Source: an uncultured Clostridia bacterium
GTDB lineage: Bacteria; Bacillota; Clostridia; TANB77; CAG-508
Assembly (NCBI GenBank): GCA_944392105.1
Contig: CALXVM010000004.1
Location: 1 to 64,000 of the forward strand
Direction: 5' to 3'
DNA length: 64,000 bases
A program made the position numbers and the translations under genes. Below the pieces are notes generated by a model, which was given only the letters and a program-made list of their open reading frames with translations, did not search any database and was not told the DNA's origin. Shown here piece by piece: positions 37,617 to 46,800 of the stretch. Every line of letters begins with the position of its first letter. Position 1 is the stretch's first letter.

Positions 37617-37963
37617 ATTGGTCACCCCTACTTTTTCAAATATTGTTCATCGCTTGTATATTTTAATATATCTTTAGTGTAATTTCTGTCGATTTTGCCA
37701 CATAATTTAAAAAAGTTTTTTACATTTTGTGTACAATTTCTTTGTTATTGTTCAGAACCTAACATTTTATTGTCATAATTTTATAACAAAATGACTAAAA
37801 TTACAATATTGGAACGAAAAAAGAGCGAAAAAATAAGGTAGTTAAAATAAAAATTTACTTTTAAACAAAAATATATACGAATTAAAAAAACATAAAATAG
37901 TCCATACTTTCGTATGAACTATTTTTATTTATTATAAAATTCAAGTTACTTTTTTATTAGTTT
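37617..37963. other. Intergenic region upstream of spoIIE with candidate Spo0A box
   Basis: This 347-nt gap holds TGTCGAT (37687-37693), one mismatch from TGTCGAA, about 71 nt upstream of the spoIIE ATG, and the terminator at 37885-37925. No coding frame is supported. The Spo0A site is suggested only by the match and by the known control of spoIIE. Confidence 0.35.
37885..37925 (-). terminator. Terminator of the surface-protein operon
   Basis: A 14-bp stem with one G-U pair (37912-37925 with 37894-37907), TTTC/GAAA loop, then a T-run (plus strand aaaaaaa at 37884-37890) on the minus strand, 38 nt after the stop codon. Confidence 0.85.
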
Positions 37964-40900
37964 TTATTCTTTCTTGCCTATAACTTTCTTTTTGATTAAT
38001 ATAATTCCGACTACTAAGATTGTAGCTGCTGCAAGAGCTATAATTATATAAACATATGTTGCACTACCAAATGGTGGTAATATCATTACTCTCTCTGCTT
38101 TAGCTGCGTCTACTTCTGATGGAATTTGTGTTGGGTCTTGGTTACCAGCTACTGAGTATGCCATTCTTCTACCAACGCTGTTTGTTGTCTTAACAATTTC
38201 TGCAATATTATCATATGTTAAGTCGTCCGTGTCATTTTGTGCTGTTATTAATTGTGATAATACTAACTTAGTGCTAATTGTTGTTTGGTCATCTGTTGTG
38301 CCTTCAGATACTGGTATTAAATCTTTCTTTAATGTCTCAGTTTGAACTATGCTGTTGTATTGATTTACTTCCCTTCCGCCTACATTTTTCTTAATTATTC
38401 CTGCAACATTGCTGTTTACTAACTTGTTATTAATTAATTCATCTGTAGAAATAATTGACCAAACATTTTGATTATCATCTGCTCTAAATTGTAAGTTATT
38501 ATTTACGTAGTCTACTACTTGGTCTGCACTTGTTGTTACAATATCACCTGACCTATTACCTCTATAGTAGAAGTCTTTTCCATCAAAGTCTAACTCACCT
38601 ATATTTGTTACTGTAAGAGTATATTCTATTCTTATAGTAGCACCATGCATTAACTCTTCATCCATATTTATTTGAATTAATCCATTATAACCATTTCCTG
38701 AAGCATGTGATGTAAATTTATCTGTAATAAGTTCTTTTCTGTACTCATAGTATTCTGTGCCATGTCCACCTACATCGTCTTTGTATCTTTCTCCGTCTTT
38801 TTTCTTAGTATAATCAGTTTCATAAATTGTATCTCCTTGTTCTGTACGTTTGCTAATTATATTATAAGCTTTTCCACTTACCCAAGATAGATATGGTCCT
38901 TGTGTTGTACTGTCTACTATAATTTGTCCATTTGCAAGTGTTAATCTAACGTTTGTAACTTTTTTGTTTAATTCAAGTTGTGCTTTTGGTCTTTCAACTA
39001 ATCCAAAATCTACATTGTTTAATACATATTCTGTATTAATGTCGTTTCCATTTAAGTATAAGTTATCGCTGTTACTGTTGTAATTATTATTTCCACTATC
39101 TGCCTCACCATCTGTATTTGCACTTGAGTTAGAATTTTGTCTGTTATATTCAACTTCTGCTACAATTGCACCAGTTTCAGCTTTCATTTCTGTGTTTGGA
39201 TTTGGTGTTGTATGTTGAGATAAAGTATAAGCTAGTTCATTAGTTACACCATTGCCATTGTTATTACTATAATCATTTATTTGTTTTCTTCTTGACCAAA
39301 TGTCTTTTGCATCTGAGTAATTGGTTTTATCTTGGTCTGCCTTAGCTATATTGTATCCATATAGTCCAGTTTCATTTTGATTTTCTACATCTGTATAGCC
39401 GTCATATTTACCATCTTTGTTTGTGTCTATATATGCATCTGTTTTTCCACTTTGGTCTATTCCTACTTGATATGTGGTAGATTTGAAATCTTGACCATTG
39501 TATGTTGCATTATGTTCATTACCGTAATTAAATCTTACAATATAGTCGCCTGGTATAAATCCTGTAAATTCATAATTTCCTTTTCCTGCTGTACTTTCAT
39601 TTGCATTTGTCCAATTTCCACCTTCGAAAATTTGAACTACACCATCTTTTAGTCTATAGCTTCCATCTGCTTCTTTGATTGGGTTACCGTTTTCATCTAA
39701 TTCTAATTCATAAAGTTCTACCCATATATCATTTACAGTATTCTCTCCATCTTGTCTTATACCATCGCCTATAGTTGCTCCATTTACGGTTTTATTTCTT
39801 TGGTCTTCCCAAACCACACCGTTTATTTTTCTTACTGCTTCATCATCTACATATATGTGTAAAGCTTTTGCTCTATCTGTATCATCTTCAAAGTTGCTTT
39901 CATATCTTTCCTCTTCTAGGTCATCTGCCTGTAAGTTACCTGGTTTAGAGTCTATGTCTATTAATCCTGCTTCATCATTTGAGCCTACAGTACCATAGTT
40001 TGGTAATACTGTGTTGTCTTTGTAGTAAGTCATGTAACCATTAATTTCTGCAAAATTCATCTTGTCTTCATCATCTTGATCTTTACTTTCATTAATTATT
40101 ACTTTTCCGCTTCCATCTGTCTTTATTTGGAACGTTAAGTAAATGTATGCTGTTTCACCAGCTGATAACTTCTTACCTTCTAATCCTTTTACATATATAG
40201 CATCATAATTAGAACTTACACCATTGTTTCCATCTGTTATAGTTCTTGTTGTTATATCACTTTCTGTATCTTGTCCGTATCTTGATGTATCAGATGAGTT
40301 TATCTCTTTTGCATTAGTAATTTTATTTTCTCCTTCAGTAGCTTTAGCTCCCTTTTCTATATTGTCCATCATGTTATAGTATTCTTCGGAGCTTATATAA
40401 TTAGCATCTGAATCATCTGCTGCATTTTTCTCACTACCTGAACTTGTTATGCCATCTTCATATGTTACCCATGATAAATCTTCTTTATATTCAAAGTCTT
40501 CGTCATAGTAATCTACTACTTCCATTATTTGTCCCAGAACAGTTTGTGATTGATTCTTAACTGAAATTTTATAAGTAATATATACATCTAGTGGAGCACC
40601 TGTTCTATTAGGTTGTGTTACATATTCATAGTCTGATCTATATATTGCTCTATTATGTACAGGCTCATAGTAAGCTTCATAGTCTGCCATTCTTAAGTGA
40701 ATATCCCAACGGTCTCTTGCTGTATCATTAAATAACTTATTTAATGCTTCTTTAAATCCTGCCTCATCAAATACTCCATTTTTTGTATATTCTTCTTTTA
40801 ACTTTGATACCTCAGATGGTGTAATTACACCGTGTCCATAACTATCATAATCATATACTTCTGTTTTTCCATTAATCTTAACTGTTGCTTTATAAATATC

Positions 40901-43855
40901 TTTCTCTAAAGCTAAGTCAGCTTCTTGTCTTCTCCATAAACCTTGGTTTATATAAAGTTGTCCTGGATATACGTTCTTATATGTAATATTCTTATATTGG
41001 TTTTGAGGAATTTTTATAGCATCTGGATCTGATTCTGTTGTTTGGACTTCTACTATGTTTCCTCCAACTGATTCATATTTTATATATTCATATTCTCCAG
41101 TACCACCTGTTACTTGTGTATGATCCTCATATGTAGAAGCATCTTCATCAAATGTTCCATTTGAATAACTATTTTCTGGATACTTATTTCCATCTGCTAC
41201 ATATGTTGTAAATTCATTATATACTGGATATAAATCATAACTTGAATTATTATTTATATCATTTAGTGTATATGAATTTATCTTACAGTCTTCAATAAAT
41301 TGTAACATTCTCCAAGCTAAATCATTATTTATACCCATTTCTCCAACAACATCTTGATATATATCATTTTTTAAATCTTCAGGATATTTATGATTTGCAT
41401 CTATATATTCTTTAATTTTTTTACTTATTAATCCTTCTTCTATCTTTTCATCTGTATTTACAGTTACAACTCCATCATCATTAACAGTTATACTTCTATC
41501 TACTATTTTACCTTCATTATCTATTGTTAAATAACTATCAATTAATCTTGTACCTGTTTGTTTATATGTTCCATCCTTTTGTAATTCAAATCCTAATAAT
41601 TCATATGTTGAGAAGGTTTCGTTATAATCTCCAACTACTCCTAATGAATTTGTAGAAGGATAATTCTTTGGGTATGATCCTATCTCTTTAAATCTCTTAG
41701 TTAAAGCATCTCTTTCTGATTTTTTTTCTAATCCTTTAGAAGTTTCTCTCCATCTCTGCCACATATCTTCCGAATTTGAAGGGGATGCATATGCACCATC
41801 CTTAACCATTTCTTCTACACTTCCATATGAATATCCCCCATTGCCTGTTTTGGTCAAATATTCTGTTGGCATATATGTCTCACCATTGTATGTAAACTGT
41901 ACTATATATTTTCTATTTCTTGTAACACCTCTAAATTCATAATATCCATAATCATCTGTTATTGTTGGATTTATTCTTCTCTTATAATCATTATCATAAG
42001 CTGTTTTATCTCCATTGAAAGCTTCATCTATAATTTCTTGTTCTGTCATGTCTGGAAATTCGTCTTCTAATGTTTTAAGTTTTGCTAATTTTAAGTTTCC
42101 GTTTTCATCTTTTGCAATTTCGCCATTCTCATCTGCTTCATATAGTGTTACTTGTATATTTGGCATTATATGCTCATTATCATCTTTTATACCATTTGCT
42201 ACTTCATCTTTAGTTTGTGGCGAATCTTCATATACAAATCCTCCGACTTTCATTGTTGTAGGCCCTGTTGTTTTAAATGGAATTTCATATTCTTCTTTAA
42301 TTATCTCTCTATAATAGTCTACATATGTCAACCCTTGACGGTGTTCTGTTTTAATATACAATGTAAAATAGCAACCCCAGTGGTCATACCAACAATAGCA
42401 ACCATATTTATTACTTCCACAACAATGTTCATGAGGATTATATAAATGATTATGTGGGTTATCGTCTACTACGTATGATACACCGTCTCTTATACATGCT
42501 AAGAAGTGAATGTTTAAATAACTATATTCAACATGTAATTTTAATGATGCTGGTAATTCTCCTTCATAATCTATTTCTACATAGAATTCCTCATTTGGTG
42601 CTGGATAGTTCCTCCATTGGTTGTAGCACCAGAAGTCAGTCATATTTGGGTTTTTCCTTCCATCTATGGATTGATAATCCCAAAATTTTGGAGCATCATA
42701 GCTACTACCTGGTGTTTTACCTTCTCTAGGAGGTTCTCCTTGAAATGGTAAAAGCTCATCTACATTTGGTCTTATAAATGCTGCTATATCTATTCTTTCA
42801 CCACTATCGGTTAATAGGTACATATCTGAAATACCACTCATTGCATATTGACTAATTGGATATGAACCTGCCCATTGTCCACTTGTTACTTTACTACTTC
42901 CAAGTTCTGATTTCCATCCATAAACATAATTTAGTTTGAATGGTCCTATCTTATGTAATTGTTTTTCATAATCTGAGTCTACCTTAATATTATCTTGCAT
43001 TTCTTTTAGTTCGTCATCATTCCATGCTACTGTCATTTTTCCAGCTTCTTTTGAATGTGTTGTTCCATATGTTGGCTCTGTATAACTTGTTGCATCTATA
43101 TCTTCTTTCATCTTTTGGTATACTTCTGCTTGTTTTAATATTGCTTCACCTTCCGCTACATACTGTTGTAATACTGTTCTATTTTGTAACGGTATTTTTG
43201 ATAAATTTGATTTCCAAATAGCATATTGTTTACCACCAGACCAAGCATCAGGATCCATCATTGCCATACCTTGTCCTGCAATTTTTGCTGGATAGAATGA
43301 TACTATATACGCTATATCATATGTGTTTCCAACATTTTTTCCATGTACAGTAGTGCTAGTTTCTGTTATATGATTTCCTTGGCAATAGTAATATGGGTTA
43401 CTAAACTTTGGTTGTCCTGCATATTTGCCACTAGAGAATTTAGCATCTCCCCAGTCAGCACATTGTCCACAGTCTCTTTCGCAAACTTGTCCATCATAAG
43501 CTTCTACTTGTGTTCTATTTAAACCTGAGATTTTAATTGCCACCCCTGGCTCAACGCAGTATATTTCTTGTTCTTTACCTTGATCTGAAACTGGTCTCCA
43601 TACACCTTGTCCCATTGAAGGTTCTTCTACAACATATATATCTCCTGCATCATCAATGCTATGATCTTCCACTGCATCTCCTGTTGTGCTACCAGTAGTT
43701 TCGGAAGGGTCAATTAATTCAGTGCTATCTGCTTGTATATCATGAGATGCAACTTCTGTTGGTGTTTCTAATTGTGAAGTTAATATTATACTCATAGCTA
43801 TTGATGTAGCAATTACTATTATAGTTACAAGTATATATTTTAATAATCGTTTCAT
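37964..43855 (-). CDS. Giant thioester-domain surface protein with SdrD-B-like domains
   Basis: This 1963-residue secreted protein has an N-terminal helix (about 5-27). Residues about 85-220 fit a thioester domain: Cys100 in EIYCVEPG and Gln210 in KQYAIW. Next comes a beta-rich region with an unusual Cys/His-rich segment (about 465-500, HNHLYNPHEHCC ... YGCYCWYDHWGC). Two SdrD-B-like (Cna-B related) units follow: one near 541 (GFVYEDSP ... GYYEFRGV) and one near 1345 (VVWEDQRN ... GNYEFTGFIPGDY). DUF11-like stretches and a C-terminal helix with IKKKVIGKKE complete it. There is no LPXTG; ILPPFG precedes the helix. It is the second gene of an operon, 18 nt after the 1690-residue gene, with AAGGAGG before the ATG. 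Likely a host- or matrix-binding adhesin. Confidence 0.75.
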   Translation of the reverse strand: MKRLLKYILVTIIVIATSIAMSIILTSQLETPTEVASHDIQADSTELIDPSETTGSTTGDAVEDHSIDDAGDIYVVEEPSMGQGVWRPVSDQGKEQEIYCVEPGVAIKISGLNRTQVEAYDGQVCERDCGQCADWGDAKFSSGKYAGQPKFSNPYYYCQGNHITETSTTVHGKNVGNTYDIAYIVSFYPAKIAGQGMAMMDPDAWSGGKQYAIWKSNLSKIPLQNRTVLQQYVAEGEAILKQAEVYQKMKEDIDATSYTEPTYGTTHSKEAGKMTVAWNDDELKEMQDNIKVDSDYEKQLHKIGPFKLNYVYGWKSELGSSKVTSGQWAGSYPISQYAMSGISDMYLLTDSGERIDIAAFIRPNVDELLPFQGEPPREGKTPGSSYDAPKFWDYQSIDGRKNPNMTDFWCYNQWRNYPAPNEEFYVEIDYEGELPASLKLHVEYSYLNIHFLACIRDGVSYVVDDNPHNHLYNPHEHCCGSNKYGCYCWYDHWGCYFTLYIKTEHRQGLTYVDYYREIIKEEYEIPFKTTGPTTMKVGGFVYEDSPQTKDEVANGIKDDNEHIMPNIQVTLYEADENGEIAKDENGNLKLAKLKTLEDEFPDMTEQEIIDEAFNGDKTAYDNDYKRRINPTITDDYGYYEFRGVTRNRKYIVQFTYNGETYMPTEYLTKTGNGGYSYGSVEEMVKDGAYASPSNSEDMWQRWRETSKGLEKKSERDALTKRFKEIGSYPKNYPSTNSLGVVGDYNETFSTYELLGFELQKDGTYKQTGTRLIDSYLTIDNEGKIVDRSITVNDDGVVTVNTDEKIEEGLISKKIKEYIDANHKYPEDLKNDIYQDVVGEMGINNDLAWRMLQFIEDCKINSYTLNDINNNSSYDLYPVYNEFTTYVADGNKYPENSYSNGTFDEDASTYEDHTQVTGGTGEYEYIKYESVGGNIVEVQTTESDPDAIKIPQNQYKNITYKNVYPGQLYINQGLWRRQEADLALEKDIYKATVKINGKTEVYDYDSYGHGVITPSEVSKLKEEYTKNGVFDEAGFKEALNKLFNDTARDRWDIHLRMADYEAYYEPVHNRAIYRSDYEYVTQPNRTGAPLDVYITYKISVKNQSQTVLGQIMEVVDYYDEDFEYKEDLSWVTYEDGITSSGSEKNAADDSDANYISSEEYYNMMDNIEKGAKATEGENKITNAKEINSSDTSRYGQDTESDITTRTITDGNNGVSSNYDAIYVKGLEGKKLSAGETAYIYLTFQIKTDGSGKVIINESKDQDDEDKMNFAEINGYMTYYKDNTVLPNYGTVGSNDEAGLIDIDSKPGNLQADDLEEERYESNFEDDTDRAKALHIYVDDEAVRKINGVVWEDQRNKTVNGATIGDGIRQDGENTVNDIWVELYELELDENGNPIKEADGSYRLKDGVVQIFEGGNWTNANESTAGKGNYEFTGFIPGDYIVRFNYGNEHNATYNGQDFKSTTYQVGIDQSGKTDAYIDTNKDGKYDGYTDVENQNETGLYGYNIAKADQDKTNYSDAKDIWSRRKQINDYSNNNGNGVTNELAYTLSQHTTPNPNTEMKAETGAIVAEVEYNRQNSNSSANTDGEADSGNNNYNSNSDNLYLNGNDINTEYVLNNVDFGLVERPKAQLELNKKVTNVRLTLANGQIIVDSTTQGPYLSWVSGKAYNIISKRTEQGDTIYETDYTKKKDGERYKDDVGGHGTEYYEYRKELITDKFTSHASGNGYNGLIQINMDEELMHGATIRIEYTLTVTNIGELDFDGKDFYYRGNRSGDIVTTSADQVVDYVNNNLQFRADDNQNVWSIISTDELINNKLVNSNVAGIIKKNVGGREVNQYNSIVQTETLKKDLIPVSEGTTDDQTTISTKLVLSQLITAQNDTDDLTYDNIAEIVKTTNSVGRRMAYSVAGNQDPTQIPSEVDAAKAERVMILPPFGSATYVYIIIALAAATILVVGIILIKKKVIGKKE

Positions 43856-43873
43856 TTTTTTCCTCCTTTCTTC

Positions 43874-46800
43874 CTATTTTTTATTTAAAACTTTCTTTTT
43901 AATTATAATAATTCCTGCTACTACTAGTCCTAATGCAACAATAATTATTATTGAATATCCTATTATCTTACCAGTAACTACTGATAATACAATGTCTGCT
44001 TGTCCAAAGTCGTCTTCTGACTCTAGTTTGTTAGCAGGTTCAGAGTCTATGTCTGGCATTCCTGCTTCATTTGTTGCTTCATAAATTTCTGCTGTATTGC
44101 TCATTATGCTTCCTAAACTGTCTTTTGTTAATTTCTTTGTTAATACTAATGTAACTTCTTTGCTTTCTCCTGGGTTTATTTTTTGATTTGCCAATGCTGA
44201 AGAATATATGGTGTCTCCATTATTAGATACATACCAATCTGTATTAACTTCTGAACTAAATGTTACATCATCTGGTAAGTAATCTACTATTTTATTTACA
44301 TATCCAGGTATAGCACCCTCATTTGTTACTACTATTTTGTATTCTACTACTATGTTACTCTTATCTGCATTTTGTCTTAAAATTTCTACTTTAGTAAATG
44401 TTTCGTTATTATAGTCTGTTTGGCTTGTTCCTATAGTTGGTGTTGTTAATGTTATTTTACTAATGTATTTGTCTAATTTTAAGTCAAATTTTTCTTCTCC
44501 ATATAATCCTATGTCTATGTTTCTTACATTCTTATCTGTTACTCTTATTGTATCTGACATACCTACGTTAGTTCTAGTACCATCTAGTACAACTTCCATG
44601 TTAACTGCATCTGAGTTAACTGATGAAGCTACTCCATCTTTTTGGTATGTCGTTATTGTATATCTAGAATTGTCGTATACGAATACTACTAAGTATTCAT
44701 TTGGAACTATTCCACTAAATTCATATCTTCCGTCATCTCCTGTAGTAGAAATTTTACTTTCTCCTGTCTTAGAGTCTGTAACAACTTGGTTATTATCTTT
44801 ATATAGAAGCATTACTTTCATATTAGAAATTGTTGCTTCATCGTCTTGTCTTTCTCCATCTTTGTTGCTATCTACCCATGCTATTCCAGATACTTTGTAT
44901 CCGTTATTCTCTGTATCTATTTGCTCTTCTGCTGTTGGATTATATTCAAGATAATGTGTTACTTCATTTACTGGGAATTCGCTTACACCATCTGCATAAG
45001 CTGTAGCTCTATTTACTAGTGCTTTGCCGTCATCTTCTGGGCTGGCTAGTTTTCCTGCTACATATATACATACCTCTGCTGTCTCCCCTTGGAATATTTC
45101 TGAAACTTCTACTGTTACTTTTCCATCTTTATATTCAACTTTTGTTGCAACACTCATGTTTTCTCCACTGCCATTATAATTTATAATTTCTGCTGTTGCA
45201 GTACTAAAATATACTTCTGGTGGTAATGTATCTACTATTGTAGCATGATATAAGTTAGTTTCCCCACTAGCTGTTATTTTAAATACATATCTAAAAGATT
45301 CTCTTTCTTTTACATATTGTTCTGTAGGTTTTACTTGTTCTACAGTCATTTCAACTTGTCCAAAATGTATTATTCTTTCATTAGAATATAGTGTTAATCC
45401 TAAGTCGCTATCTAAACTAACTTTTGTAGAAATCTCTGCTGGTGAATTTGCTCCTAAAGAATAACTTACTTTTACATCGAATTTTGCATTTGACTCTAGA
45501 TTTCCTAAATTAATTACTACTTTATCTGTTTGAATATTTATACCATCTGTCTTTTCTGTATTGTTTATTGTTACTTTTACATCTCCCATTGTTGCATCAG
45601 TTGGTATTGGAACTGTTAATACAGAATTTGTTACAGTTTCCATTGTTTTATTATGGAATTGTATGTCATATGTTACTTGTTCTCCATTTAAGTATGTTCT
45701 TGCTTCTTGTGTACTAACTCCGTTGAAAAATTCAAATATTCCTATATCTTCTACTTTTAAGTCATATTCATTTGACTTTATTTCGCCATCTATGTTGTCT
45801 GCTGCAACTTTAACTACTAAATTAATAATTTTTTCTGTTTGTTCTGGAGCATCTTCCTCTGGAGTATCTGTATGTCCATTTGCTTGAATTTCAAATGATG
45901 CTTCTTTAGTTTCTCCAGGTTTAATTGTTCCTAATTCTATTGACTGTGTTGTAGCATCTGTTAAATCCATTATGTTTACACCTTCTTGGTAACTAACAAA
46001 TGTTGCTTGATTTGGTAAATCTATATTTAACTTAGCATTTGTTGCTTCTAGATCTCCTGTATTTTTTACTTGTACATAATATCTTACATATTGTCCATTA
46101 AATACTCTGCCATCTTCTCCTGCTGTTGAAGAAATGCTTATTTCTAATTCTGGTCCTTGTCCAGTTGTTAAATTTAATATAGGAGCTTGCTTTTCTTCTG
46201 CCATAGTTGCCTCTGTTGCTTCATTTGTATAGTATATTTTGTACATTGTTGCTGCACTATGATTATATCCTATGTTATCTGGTAGTTCTATTTCGTAATT
46301 GAACTCTACTGTTCCAGATGCTTCTATTTTATCTTGTAATACTATTAAATAAGATTTTACTTTGCTTAAGTCTTGTACATCTTTTGTCCAACCATTTGAA
46401 GCATCGTTTAAGTCTTTATTTGCATCAGCTTTTTCTGAATAATATACTTCTATTTTAGAAGTGTCCATTCCTAAAACTGAGATTGCTTTTGTTACATTAA
46501 ATGTTGTAGTATTTCCTAAGTCATCGCTAGAGTCTATCTTTTTGTTTCCTTGTGAAGGAAATCTTCCTAATACAGATACACCACTTATTGGATTAGTGTA
46601 GTTATTTGTTATTGTTCCTTTAACTGTTGCTGTTCTTTTGTCTGCGAATGGAGATATTTCTACCTCTTTAGTTTCGTCTGTAATTGATATTATTTCTGAT
46701 TGTCCTTCTTTATAATTGCTTATTCCTGCTGATGTCATAACTCCTGTTGGAACTACATAATTTATATCTGCTTTTACAACACCTTTTACATCTTGTGCAT

